Positions 45,361 to 53,741 of a stretch of DNA of 64,000 bases are shown here, one piece after another. This DNA is from Curtobacterium sp. 9128 (GTDB lineage: Bacteria > Actinomycetota > Actinomycetes > Actinomycetales > Microbacteriaceae): positions 1 to 64,000 of the forward strand of contig NZ_VEAF01000002.1 in NCBI RefSeq assembly GCF_007673775.1, in the 5' to 3' direction. Position 1 is the stretch's first letter; each line of letters opens with the position of its first letter. Below the pieces are notes generated by a model that was given only the letters and a program-made list of their open reading frames with translations, had not been told where the DNA came from and searched no databases. A program made the position numbers and the translations under genes.

Positions 45361-46635
45361 ATGGTCACGGTGAACCGGACGACGGTGGCGGTGGTGGGAG
45401 GCGGACCCGCCGGGGTCGTCCTCGGCCTGCTGCTGGCGCGGGCCGGCATCGACGTGCACGTCGTGGAGAAGCACGACGACTTCAACCGGGACTTCCGCGG
45501 CGACACCGTGCACGCGTCGACGATCCGGCTGCTCGACGAACTCGGCCTCGGCGACCGGTTCCGCGCGATCCCGCAGTCTCGGCTCGACGACTTCTCCCTG
45601 CCGATGCCGGACGGGTCACAGCTGCTGCTGGGGGACTTCTCGCGGCTGCGGCCCCCGTACGACCACGTCGCGATGGTGCCGCAGTGGGACCTCCTCGACA
45701 TGCTCGTGACCGCCGCCCGCGAAGAACCCTCGTTCACGATCACCATGGGCCGGGCCGCGACGGGACTCGTCGTCGAGAACGGCGTCATCACCGGGGTCCA
45801 CCTGCGCCCGTACCGGAGCCCCGACGACGGGGCGCACGACGACGAGGAGCTCCGCGCCGACGTCGTGATCGCGTGCGACGGGCGGGACTCGGTGCTCCGT
45901 GCCGCCGCCGGCCTCCGCCACCGGAGCTTCCCGGTCCCGTTCGACACCTGGTGGTTCCGCCTGCCGCAGGAGCCGGGCGACGCCGAGACCGCGCTCGTCC
46001 CCGCCTTCTCGGACACCGACGTCCTGCTGAGCTTCCCGCGTCCGGGGTACCACCAGGTCGCGTACTTCGCACCGAAGGGGTCGGACGCCGCCCTGCGGCG
46101 ACGCGGCATCGCGGACTTCCGACGCCGCATCGCCCGGCTCCGACCGGCGTTCGCGGGCCGGGTGTCCACCATCGCCTCGATGGACGAGGTGCACGTCCTC
46201 GACGTCCGCATGGACCGCCTGACCCGCTGGTGGCGGCCTGGTCTGCTCTGCATCGGCGACGCCGCGCACGCGATGTCCCCGGCCGGCGGCGTCGGCATCA
46301 ACCTCGCCGTGCAGGACGCCGTCGCGACCGCCGCGGTCATGGCGCCCGCGATCGTCGGCGGTGCCCGTGGTCGGGCGCTCGACCGGACGCTCGCCGCGGT
46401 CGAGCGACGCCGGACCCCGCCGGCCGTGGTGGTGCAGGCCGCCCAACGGGTCCTGCACCGCGTGGTGTTCGCCCGCGCGTTCGCGGGGCGGCTGCAGGAC
46501 GGGCCCCCGAAGCTGCCGGTGCTGCTCGCGCGGTACGTGCCGCCGTCGCGTGGGCTCTACGCCAGGGGCATCGCGTTCGGGCCGCTTCCCGAACACGCGC
46601 CGACGTGGGCACGGCGCGACCACGCGGCCACCTGA
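45361..46635 (+). CDS. FAD-dependent monooxygenase/oxidoreductase (PHBH-like)
   Basis: 424 residues. FAD-binding GxGxxG as VVGGGPAGVVLGLLLARAG (residues ~9-27), the conserved acidic CDGRDSVLRAAAG (DG motif, ~170-182) and GDAAHAMSPAGGVGINLAVQDA (ribityl-binding GD motif, ~296-317). These three blocks define group A flavin hydroxylases acting on aromatic or polyketide substrates; the actual substrate is unknown. The 3' end lies in a 32-bp repeat, so the final residues RRDHAAT are repeat-encoded. Confidence 0.88.
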   Translation: MVTVNRTTVAVVGGGPAGVVLGLLLARAGIDVHVVEKHDDFNRDFRGDTVHASTIRLLDELGLGDRFRAIPQSRLDDFSLPMPDGSQLLLGDFSRLRPPYDHVAMVPQWDLLDMLVTAAREEPSFTITMGRAATGLVVENGVITGVHLRPYRSPDDGAHDDEELRADVVIACDGRDSVLRAAAGLRHRSFPVPFDTWWFRLPQEPGDAETALVPAFSDTDVLLSFPRPGYHQVAYFAPKGSDAALRRRGIADFRRRIARLRPAFAGRVSTIASMDEVHVLDVRMDRLTRWWRPGLLCIGDAAHAMSPAGGVGINLAVQDAVATAAVMAPAIVGGARGRALDRTLAAVERRRTPPAVVVQAAQRVLHRVVFARAFAGRLQDGPPKLPVLLARYVPPSRGLYARGIAFGPLPEHAPTWARRDHAAT

Positions 46636-46702
46636 GCACACGCCGGCGCGACCACGCGGCCACCTGAGCACGCGCCGGCGCGACCCCGCCTCCCGAGCAC
46701 GA
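46612..46702 (+). repeat. 32-bp tandem repeat over the monooxygenase stop
   Basis: Copies 46612-46643 and 46644-46675 (CGGCGCGACCACGCGGCCAC + CTGAGCACRCGC) differ at one base; a partial diverged third copy runs to ~46702. The stop codon TGA lies in copy 1 and is duplicated in copy 2. Confidence 0.9.
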
Positions 46703-46785
46703 CCCGACGGGCGGACGTGCGGGCGGCGCGGGACGCCGGATGCGCCCCTGGGTCCCCACCCGGGCACCGGGCGCATGCTGGGCCC

Positions 46786-47667
46786 ATGAAGCAGCGAACC
46801 ATCGGTGACACCAACGTCAGTGCGATCGGACTCGGCGGCATGCCGATGTCCATCGAGGGACGACCGGACGAGCGACGGTCGATCGCGACGATCCACGCGG
46901 CGCTCGAAGCGGGCGTGACCCTGATCGACACCGCAGACGCCTACCACCTGGCCGCGCACGACGAGGTCGGGCACAACGAGGAGCTCATCGGCCGGGCCGT
47001 GCGGGAGTACCACGGCGACACCGCGGAGGTGCTCATCGCCACCAAGGGCGGGCACCTGCGACCGGAACCCGGTGCGTGGGCGCAGAACGGGCACCCGGAG
47101 TACCTCAAGGAGGCTGCGAAGGCGTCCGCGAAGCGCCTCGGCGTCGAGGCGATCGGCCTCTACCAGTTCCACCGCCCGGACCCGGCGGTCCCCTACGCCG
47201 ACTCGATCGGCGCGCTCGCAGAGCTCCTCGACGAGGGCGTCATCCGGATGGCCGGCATCTCGAACGCCGACGTCGACCAGATCCGCACCGCCGACGAGGT
47301 GCTCGGTGGGCGCCTGGTGTCCGTGCAGAACCAGTTCTCCCCGGCGTTCCGCTCCAGCCAGGCCGAGCTCGACCTCTGCGACGAGATGAGCATCGCGTTC
47401 CTGCCGTGGAGCCCCCTCGGCGGCATCTCGTCGGCCGCCGACCTCGGGTCGACCTACGCGGACTTCGCGACCGTGGCCCGTGACCGCGGCGTCACACCGC
47501 AGGTCATCGCGCTGGCGTGGGAGCTCGCGAAGAGCGACGTCGTCATCCCGATCCCGGGAGCCTCACGGCCGCAGTCCATCCTCGACTCCGTCACGGCGGC
47601 CACCATCCGGCTGCGTCCAGAGGACGTCGCGCGGCTGGACGCCGCGCAGGCCGCCGCCTCCGCATGA
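46786..47667 (+). CDS. aldo/keto reductase
   Basis: NADPH-dependent carbonyl reductase of the AKR fold, 293 residues. Catalytic tetrad positions visible: DTADAYHLAAHDEVGHNEELIG (Asp and Tyr, ~46-67), TKGGH (Lys, ~86), YQFHRPD (His). NADP-site features SNADVDQI and IPIPGASRPQSI. The gap to the monooxygenase holds only repeats, so the two may be cotranscribed. Ends at a strong bidirectional hairpin. Substrate unknown. Confidence 0.92.
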   Translation: MKQRTIGDTNVSAIGLGGMPMSIEGRPDERRSIATIHAALEAGVTLIDTADAYHLAAHDEVGHNEELIGRAVREYHGDTAEVLIATKGGHLRPEPGAWAQNGHPEYLKEAAKASAKRLGVEAIGLYQFHRPDPAVPYADSIGALAELLDEGVIRMAGISNADVDQIRTADEVLGGRLVSVQNQFSPAFRSSQAELDLCDEMSIAFLPWSPLGGISSAADLGSTYADFATVARDRGVTPQVIALAWELAKSDVVIPIPGASRPQSILDSVTAATIRLRPEDVARLDAAQAAASA

Positions 47668-47671
47668 ACGA

Positions 47672-47711
47672 ACGCGCCCCGCGCCTCCCGGTCGGGAGGC
47701 ACGGGGCGCGT
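47672..47711. terminator. bidirectional terminator
   Basis: ACGCGCCCCGCGCCTCCC / GGGAGGCACGGGGCGCGT, 18-bp stem with one mismatch and a 4-base loop, between convergent stops at 47667 and 47730. Confidence 0.88.
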
Positions 47712-47729
47712 CACGCACGTCGGCTGCGG

Positions 47730-48176
47730 TCAGTCGCAGACCTTGCTCATCTCCTGGGTCGACTTCTGCACGTCGGTGATCGAGTCCTGCAGCTTGGTGG
47801 CGTCCACCGACTGCGGGTCCTTCGAGTACGCGTCGAGCTGCGTGACGAGGTTCGAGAAGGACTGCTCGAACCCGGAGGCGGTGTCGTGCACGTCCTGGTT
47901 CGTGACCTTCGCGGTGGCGTCCTTGAGCTTGCCGTCGAACTCCTTCAGCTTCGCGACCGCCGTGGTCGGGTCGCTCTGGATCTGGCTCATCTGCGACTGG
48001 AGCTCGCTCGAGACCGACTTCATGTCGCTCTCGAGGGTCTTGCAGGCCTCGGCCTTGGTCTGCGCCTTCGGCGTGGGCGTCGTCGACGCCTCGCCGGTGC
48101 CGGTCCCACCGGACGCGCATCCGGCGAGCAGGACGACGGTGACGGCTGCCGTGGTGAGCGCGGCGAACTTCTTCAT
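47730..48176 (-). CDS. small helical lipoprotein of unknown function
   Basis: 148 residues. Signal peptide MKKFAALTTAAVTVVLLAGC with a lipobox (Cys20), short Gly/Thr linker, then an almost fully helical Ser/Gln/Lys/Asp-rich domain (residues ~40-145) with one cysteine near each end (EACKTLES and SKVCD), which probably form a disulfide. No domain recognised. ATG 48176 is preceded by GGGGGATC. Confidence 0.8.
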   Translation of the reverse strand: MKKFAALTTAAVTVVLLAGCASGGTGTGEASTTPTPKAQTKAEACKTLESDMKSVSSELQSQMSQIQSDPTTAVAKLKEFDGKLKDATAKVTNQDVHDTASGFEQSFSNLVTQLDAYSKDPQSVDATKLQDSITDVQKSTQEMSKVCD

Positions 48177-48318
48177 GGTGGTGATCCCCCAGGGTGTCGA
48201 CGAGTCGTGGTCCCGGGTCGGGGAGCACGGTTGCGTCCCCGAGCGTACATGGGAACCGCACAGCGTCGACGGCCGTCGTTGTGCGCTCCGCGACACCGCT
48301 CGGCGCGTGCACGGCGCG

Positions 48319-48324
48319 TACGGT
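48319..48324 (+). promoter_or_regulatory. quinone oxidoreductase -10 box (leaderless)
   Basis: TACGGT, 7 bases before the ATG at 48332. Confidence 0.5.
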
Positions 48325-48331
48325 CGGGGAC

Positions 48332-49297
48332 ATGCAGGCGATCACGTTCGACGAGCACGCACTCTCCCTGACCGACCTCCCCGACCCGACGCCGTCCGAC
48401 GGCGAAGTCCTGGTCGAGGTGGCGGCCGCCGGGGTCAACAACGCCGACCTCCAGCAGCGGCAGGGCAACTACCCGCCGCCTCCCGGGGCGTCCGACGTCC
48501 TGGGGCTCGAGGTGTCCGGCACCGTCCGTGCCCTCGGCGACGGCGTGACCGGGTGGGCCGTCGGCGACCGGGTGTGCGCCCTGCTCTCCGGCGGCGGGTA
48601 CGCGACCCTGGTGGCGGTCCCGGCGACGCAGCTGCTCCCCGTACCGGACGGCGTCGACCTCGTCGAGGCCGCAGCGCTGCCCGAGGCCGCGTGCACCGTG
48701 TACTCGAACCTCGGCATGATCGCCGGACTCCGCCCGGGGCAGACCCTGCTGGTGCACGGCGGCACCGGGGGCATGGGTTCGCACGCGGTCCTCTGGGCGA
48801 AGGCCCTGGGCGCGACCGTGATCGCGACGTCGGGCGGCGAGCGGAAGGTGCAGGCCTCGCGGGACCTCGGCGCGGACCTGGTGATCGACCACCGAACCGA
48901 GGACTTCGTCGAGCGGGCGCTCGCGTTCACCGACGGCCGCGGCGTCGACGTGGTCCTCGACGTGGTCGGGCCGGACTACCTGGCGCGGAACCTCGAGGTC
49001 CTGGCACCGAACGGGCACGTCGCGGTGATCGCCTCCGGCAGCGGGACCGAGGCGACGCTGCCGTTCGGGCTCCTCATGCGCAAGCGGGCGACGATCAGCG
49101 GGACGACCCTGCGCGCCCGACCGCTCGCCGAGAAGGCCGCGATCGTCGAGGCCGTCCGGTACAACGTCTGGCCGTTCGTCGCCGACGGTCGGGTGCGCCC
49201 GGTGGTCGACGCGGTGCTCCCCCTCGCCGACGCCGGGGAGGCGCACCGGCGGATGGCGGCCGGCGAGGTCATCGGGAAGGTGCTCCTGCAGCCCTGA
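48332..49297 (+). CDS. zinc-independent quinone oxidoreductase (MDR family)
   Basis: NADPH-dependent reductase of the medium-chain dehydrogenase superfamily, 321 residues. GVNNADLQQRQGNYPPPPGAS is the QOR/PIG3-type signature; nucleotide site LLVHGGTGGMGSHAVLWAKALGA (~139-161); the structural-zinc cysteines of alcohol dehydrogenases are absent. PIG3-like proteins reduce ortho-quinones or enones. Start ATG 48332 rather than an upstream ATG because of the adjacent -10 box. Confidence 0.92.
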   Translation: MQAITFDEHALSLTDLPDPTPSDGEVLVEVAAAGVNNADLQQRQGNYPPPPGASDVLGLEVSGTVRALGDGVTGWAVGDRVCALLSGGGYATLVAVPATQLLPVPDGVDLVEAAALPEAACTVYSNLGMIAGLRPGQTLLVHGGTGGMGSHAVLWAKALGATVIATSGGERKVQASRDLGADLVIDHRTEDFVERALAFTDGRGVDVVLDVVGPDYLARNLEVLAPNGHVAVIASGSGTEATLPFGLLMRKRATISGTTLRARPLAEKAAIVEAVRYNVWPFVADGRVRPVVDAVLPLADAGEAHRRMAAGEVIGKVLLQP

Positions 49298-49359
49298 CCG
49301 CGGGCGCTGCCGCTCGCGCCGACGCGATCACCTGCCTGCGCCGCGCCCCGTTGCGCAGC

Positions 49360-49385
49360 TCGCGCCCGGTCACGAGGGGGCGCGA
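49360..49385. terminator. weak hairpin between convergent genes
   Basis: TCGCGCCC / GGGCGCGA, perfect 8-bp stem with a 10-base loop, between stops at 49297 and 49433. Confidence 0.35.
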
Positions 49386-49432
49386 CGTCCGCGCGGGGGC
49401 GCGATCGGACGCGCGTTCGGCGGGTGGTGCCG

Positions 49433-50167
49433 CTACGACCCCACGCGGGCGAGGAACTCGACGAGCGCGGGGTGCTGCGGGGCGTCGAGGACCTCGGCCG
49501 GGGTCCCCTGCTCGACGACCTCGCCGCGGTGCAGGAACACGATGCGGTCGGCGACGTTCCGCGCGAAGTGCATCTCGTGCGTGGTCATCAGGATCGTCGA
49601 GCCCTGCCGCTTCAGCTCGGTCACCAGGTCGAGCACCTCGCCGACGAGCATCGGGTCGAGGGCACTCGTGACCTCGTCGAGGAGGAGCAGCTCCGGCTCG
49701 GACGCGATCGCGCGGACGATCGCGACCCGCTGCTGCTGTCCGCCGGACAGTCGGTCCGGGTAGGCGTCCGCGAAGTCGGCGAGGCCGATCCGGTCGAGCA
49801 GACGCCGGGCGGTGGCCTCGGCCGTCGCGCGGGGCACGCCGTGCACCCTGCGGGACGCCAGGGTCACGTTGTCGAGCACGGTGACGTGCGGGAACAGGTT
49901 GAACTGCTGGAACACCACGCCGATGCGCGCACGGGTGGCGTCGACGTCCACGCGCGGGTCGGAGATGTCGGCACCCTGCAGGAACACCTGCCCGTCGTCG
50001 ATGCCCTCGAGGAGGTTCACCGTCTTCAGCAGCGTCGACTTGCCGGACCCGGAGGCCCCGATCACGCAGATGACCTCGTGCCGGTCGACGGTGAGGTCGA
50101 TCCCGCGGAGGACCTCCTGGTCGCCGAAGGACTTCCGGAGTCCGCGGAGCTCGAGCACGGCGCTCAC
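49433..50167 (-). CDS. polar amino acid ABC transporter ATPase (GlnQ-like)
   Basis: 244 residues. Walker A GASGSGKST, Q-loop FQQFNLFPHVTVLDNV, signature LSGGQQQR, Walker B LLLLDEVTSALDP and H-loop TTHEMHFARNVADR are all intact and typical of the PAAT family that imports Gln, Glu, Arg or His. Its start overlaps the permease stop (ATGA); third gene of a binding protein-permease-ATPase operon. Confidence 0.95.
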   Translation of the reverse strand: MSAVLELRGLRKSFGDQEVLRGIDLTVDRHEVICVIGASGSGKSTLLKTVNLLEGIDDGQVFLQGADISDPRVDVDATRARIGVVFQQFNLFPHVTVLDNVTLASRRVHGVPRATAEATARRLLDRIGLADFADAYPDRLSGGQQQRVAIVRAIASEPELLLLDEVTSALDPMLVGEVLDLVTELKRQGSTILMTTHEMHFARNVADRIVFLHRGEVVEQGTPAEVLDAPQHPALVEFLARVGS

Positions 50168-51054
50168 ACCGTCCCTCCGATCTGCTCGCGGCGCTGCTGT
50201 CGGCGGGCGACGGCGTCCGTGACGCGGATGAGCGGCAGGCTGATCACGACGAACAGGAGCCCGGCCAGGACGTACGGCGTGAAGTTCGACTCGTTCGCGA
50301 CGTCGATCTGGGCCGACCGCACGGCGTCGACCGCACCGAGGATGGACACCAGCCCGACGTCCTTCTGCATCGACACGAAGTCGTTCATGAGCGCCGGCGT
50401 GACCTTCCGGATCGCCTGCGGCATCACGACGAGCCGGAGCGTCTGCGCGTGCGACAGGCCGAGCGACCTGGCCGCCAGGCGCTGCGACGGGTGCACCGCC
50501 TCCATGCCGGCCCGGAGCACCTCGGCGACGTAGGACGAGTACGTCAGCACGATGGCGATCGTGCCCCAGAACTCCGGCGCCAGACGGGGGAAGACGCCGA
50601 GTCCCGGCAGGCCGAAGCCGACCAGGTACAGCACGATGATGAGCGGCAGCCCGCGGAACAGGTCCGTGTAGCCGGTCGCGAGCACCCGGAGCGGGAAGGC
50701 CACCGGACTCCGGAGGCCGCGCACCACGGCGAGCAGCGTCCCGAACACGGCGACGCCGATCGACGCGAAGAACAGGATCCGGACGTTCAACCAGAGTCCG
50801 AGCAGGACGTCCGGGAACGTCGTCACCGCGACGCCGGGGTCGAAGAAGGACTGCTGGACGGCAGCCCAGCCCGGGGTGTTGACGACGCCGAAGTAGACGA
50901 CGACGAGCACCACGAGCGTCGAGGCGATCGACGCCAGGACGGCGCGACGTCCACGTTGCCGACGGAAGACCCGCCGCCCGAGCTCGACCTCGCTGGGCGC
51001 GACCGCCGCTCCGGCCGTCGTCACCGGGGCCCCGGCACCTGCTGGCACGCTCAC
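50164..51054 (-). CDS. polar amino acid ABC transporter permease
   Basis: 296 residues. HisM/GlnP-type membrane domain: first helix at ~40-60, five-helix core at ~90-280, with the EAA loop AARSLGLSHAQTLRLVVMPQAIRKVTPA. YTDLFRGLPLIIVLYLVGFG marks the amino-acid subfamily. N-terminal ~35 polar residues are a cytoplasmic extension. GTG start lies 4 bases after the binding-protein stop. Confidence 0.94.
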   Translation of the reverse strand: MSVPAGAGAPVTTAGAAVAPSEVELGRRVFRRQRGRRAVLASIASTLVVLVVVYFGVVNTPGWAAVQQSFFDPGVAVTTFPDVLLGLWLNVRILFFASIGVAVFGTLLAVVRGLRSPVAFPLRVLATGYTDLFRGLPLIIVLYLVGFGLPGLGVFPRLAPEFWGTIAIVLTYSSYVAEVLRAGMEAVHPSQRLAARSLGLSHAQTLRLVVMPQAIRKVTPALMNDFVSMQKDVGLVSILGAVDAVRSAQIDVANESNFTPYVLAGLLFVVISLPLIRVTDAVARRQQRREQIGGTV

Positions 51055-51058
51055 CGTG

Positions 51059-51883
51059 CTACTTCAGGACGGGCGTGTTCGTCTCGGACGACAGCCACTT
51101 CGTCTGCAGCTCGCGCAGCGTGCCGTCGTCGTCGAGCTTCTTGAGCGCCGTGTCGACCTTGCTCGTGAGCGCCGACCCCTTCGGGAGCACGAAGCCGAAC
51201 TGGTCGCCCTTGCCGTCCGAGGGGAACTGCGCGGACACCGTGCCGTCGTCGAGCTGCGAGGCGGCCATGAAGAAGGCCGTCGGCAGGTCGGTGACGATCG
51301 CGTCGATCTGGCCCGACTTCAGCGCGAGGACCGCGTCGTCGTTCGAGTTGAACACCTGCGGGGTGACCCCGAGGGTGTTCTTCACGCTGGCGATGCTCGT
51401 CGAGCCGGCCGCGACGCCGATCGCGTCCTTCTTCAGCGCTGCAACCGTGACGTCGGCGGCGGCCTTCGAGCTCGTGCTCGTCACGACGGCCTGCGTGGTC
51501 GTGTAGTACGGCGTGGACATGTCGACGGCCTTCTTGCGCTTGGCGTCGATCGAGAACTGCTGGAGGTTGAGGTCCCAGTCCTTCGGACCCGGCGCGATGG
51601 CGCTGTCGAAGGTGCTGCGCTTCCACACCACGTCCCCCTTGTCGTACCCCATCTCATTCGCGACGGCGTAGGCCACCGCGGACTCGAAGCCCTTGCCGGA
51701 CTGCGGCTTGTCGTCCTCGACCCACGGCGAGTACGCGGGCTGCCCGGTCGCGACGGTGAGCTTGCCGTCGGTCACCGTGCCGTCGGCACCGGACGAGCCA
51801 CCGGCGGCGCAGGCGGAGAGCGCGAGTGCGGCCACCGCGGCGGTGGCGACGGCGGCGATGGAGCGGCGGAGGGAACGAGTCAC
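51059..51883 (-). CDS. amino acid ABC transporter substrate-binding lipoprotein
   Basis: 274 residues. Signal peptide and lipobox SIAAVATAAVAALALSAC (Cys ~25). SBP family 3 domain: KLTVATGQPAYSPWVEDD, the ligand-pocket stretch DLNLQQFSIDAKRKKAVDMSTPYY, and GSTSIASVKNTLGV. Start GTG at 51883 rather than ATG 51943, which gives a non-signal extension. Leads the three-gene import operon; the ligand is probably a polar amino acid but not identifiable. Confidence 0.92.
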   Translation of the reverse strand: MTRSLRRSIAAVATAAVAALALSACAAGGSSGADGTVTDGKLTVATGQPAYSPWVEDDKPQSGKGFESAVAYAVANEMGYDKGDVVWKRSTFDSAIAPGPKDWDLNLQQFSIDAKRKKAVDMSTPYYTTTQAVVTSTSSKAAADVTVAALKKDAIGVAAGSTSIASVKNTLGVTPQVFNSNDDAVLALKSGQIDAIVTDLPTAFFMAASQLDDGTVSAQFPSDGKGDQFGFVLPKGSALTSKVDTALKKLDDDGTLRELQTKWLSSETNTPVLK

Positions 51884-51969
51884 GGTCGGGCCTTCGTGCA
51901 GGGGGTGGGGGCAGGGGAATCGTACGGGGAACTGGTACACCACCGCGACTCGCCTGCGCGGGCACGACG

Positions 51970-52449
51970 TCAGTCGGCCAGGGTGAAGTCCTCGAACGAG
52001 AACCCGGGCGACACCAGGCAGCTCAGCAGGACCTCCCCGTCACCGGGGAGCGTCCGCTGCCAGACCCCGCCACGCACGAACGCCTGCGCGTCGTTGACCC
52101 GGTCACGCCCGGCGTCGGCACCGAGGGTGATCTGCGCGCCGGGCTCCGGCTGGTCCCCGTCGCCGCCGAGCTCGAGCACGACGCTGTCCGGCCCGTGCCA
52201 CATCCAGATCTCGTCGCTGGTGACCCGGTGCCACGCGGAGGCCTCCCCCGGCGGCAGCAGGAAGTGGATCAGCGTCGCCGCCGGTCGGTCCCCCGCCGGG
52301 GTGGACACGGTCGCCGGCGAGGTCCAGGTCCGGACGTACCAGCCGCCCTCCGGGTGGGGCTCCATCCCGAGCGCGGCTGCCCGCGGCGGGACGTCCAGCC
52401 ACGCGACGACCTCGCCGTCGACCGTCTTCCGTGCCATCTGGTTCGTCAT
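51970..52449 (-). CDS. Cupin_5 (DUF985-like) protein
   Basis: 159 residues. Double-stranded beta-helix with LGMEPHPEGGWYVRTWTS (N-terminal signature of the family), ATLIHFLLPPGEASAWHRVTSDEIWMWH (cupin motif 1, metal ligands) and SCLVSPGFSFEDFTLAD at the end. Family members are linked to uronic-acid or stress metabolism but most have no assigned reaction. Its ATG overlaps the amidohydrolase stop (ATGA), making it the third gene of the adenosylhomocysteinase-like operon. Confidence 0.9.
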   Translation of the reverse strand: MTNQMARKTVDGEVVAWLDVPPRAAALGMEPHPEGGWYVRTWTSPATVSTPAGDRPAATLIHFLLPPGEASAWHRVTSDEIWMWHGPDSVVLELGGDGDQPEPGAQITLGADAGRDRVNDAQAFVRGGVWQRTLPGDGEVLLSCLVSPGFSFEDFTLAD

Positions 52450-53741
52450 GCCACCATCTTCCCGTCCTGCGCCCGCACCACGCCACGGATCACCGTGCCG
52501 ACCGCCCGACCGGCGCCGTCCTCGACGAGTTCGGCGAGCGCGTCGGGCACCGTGCGGGCGTCAACGTCGAACACCGCCAGGTCCGCCCGCGCCCCCACGG
52601 CGAGGTGGCCGACCCGGTCCGGGCCGACGGCGAGGCCCATCGCGTGCGCCCCACCGAGTGTGGCGGCTGCGAGGAGCCGCTCGTGCAGGTCGTGGTGGCC
52701 GTAGCCCTGCGCGCGGGCGATCCGGTGCAGCGCGGTGACGTCCGCCATCAGGTCGAGGGACGGCGAGGACGACAGCGAGTCGGTGCCGATCGCGATCGGG
52801 CTTCCCTCGCGGAGGTAGTCGGCGACGGGCGGCGGGTCGAGCCCGATGACGGCGTTCGACCGTGGGCAGAGCGCCACGGCGGTCCCCCGGGCACGGAGCA
52901 GGGCGCGGTCGGCGGCGGTCATGTAGACCCCGTGTGCGATGTGGCAGTCCGGCCCGAGCACGCCGAGCCGGTCGACGAACGACGTGGCGCTCGCACCGAA
53001 GCCGAGCGCCCGCATCGCCCGGAACGAGGGCACGTTCGCCATGTGCCAGTCCGTCCCGTGCTCGGGGGAGGTCGCGCTCCGCTCCCCCTCGAACGCCGCC
53101 TCGCCGAGGTGCAGGTGCAGCCGGAGTCCGCGCTGACGGACGATGTCGGGCAGTTCCAGCAGCGGTGCGACGTCGAGCGAGTACGGCGCGTGGGGCGACA
53201 GGCCGGCTCCCGGGGTGGTCGGGATCCGGGCGAGCTCGTCGAGCACCTGGTCGCGACCGTGCTCCTGCCAGGCCGCGTTCTCCCAGTCCATCACCTCCCA
53301 GTAGGCGATGCCGCCCAGGCCGGACGTCTCGAGCGCCGTCGCTGCCTCGATGTCGGTGACGATGTCCGCGATGCTCGTGACACCGGCCGCGATCGACTGT
53401 GCGGCGCCCGCTGCCGCCTCGGCACGCCAGTCGTGGTCGTCCGCGTAGACGGCGTTGAACGCGGCGGCCCAGTCCTCGAAGCCGCCGTACTGGCCCCGCC
53501 CGACACTGGCCATGCCGGTGTACTGCAGGTGCGCGTGGGCGTTGACGAGGCCGGGCAACAGGGCGCCCCGCCAGCGACGCTCGGTGTAGGACGTCCCGTC
53601 GAGCTGATCGACGACCCAGGCGCGGTCGCCGACGTGCAGGATCCGGCCGTCCCGCACCGCGACGGCCCCGTCGGCGATCGGGGGCGCGGTCATCGGCACC
53701 ACGACCCGGGCCGAGTGCACGGTGGTCGGCTGTCCGCTCAC
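52446..53741 (-). CDS. amidohydrolase (deaminase, MtaD/SsnA-like)
   Basis: 431 residues, cytoplasmic metal-dependent hydrolase. Composite beta domain at both ends plus a TIM barrel: metal His69 and His71 in LVNAHAHLQY, HLHLGE, AHGVYM and catalytic Asp in IGTDSLSS. This subtype-9 pattern covers deaminases of S-adenosylhomocysteine, methylthioadenosine, aminofutalosine or guanine. The partner upstream, an adenosylhomocysteinase paralogue, favours an SAH/thioadenosine substrate (inference). GTG start overlaps the upstream stop (GTGA). Confidence 0.85.
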   Translation of the reverse strand: MSGQPTTVHSARVVVPMTAPPIADGAVAVRDGRILHVGDRAWVVDQLDGTSYTERRWRGALLPGLVNAHAHLQYTGMASVGRGQYGGFEDWAAAFNAVYADDHDWRAEAAAGAAQSIAAGVTSIADIVTDIEAATALETSGLGGIAYWEVMDWENAAWQEHGRDQVLDELARIPTTPGAGLSPHAPYSLDVAPLLELPDIVRQRGLRLHLHLGEAAFEGERSATSPEHGTDWHMANVPSFRAMRALGFGASATSFVDRLGVLGPDCHIAHGVYMTAADRALLRARGTAVALCPRSNAVIGLDPPPVADYLREGSPIAIGTDSLSSSPSLDLMADVTALHRIARAQGYGHHDLHERLLAAATLGGAHAMGLAVGPDRVGHLAVGARADLAVFDVDARTVPDALAELVEDGAGRAVGTVIRGVVRAQDGKMVA

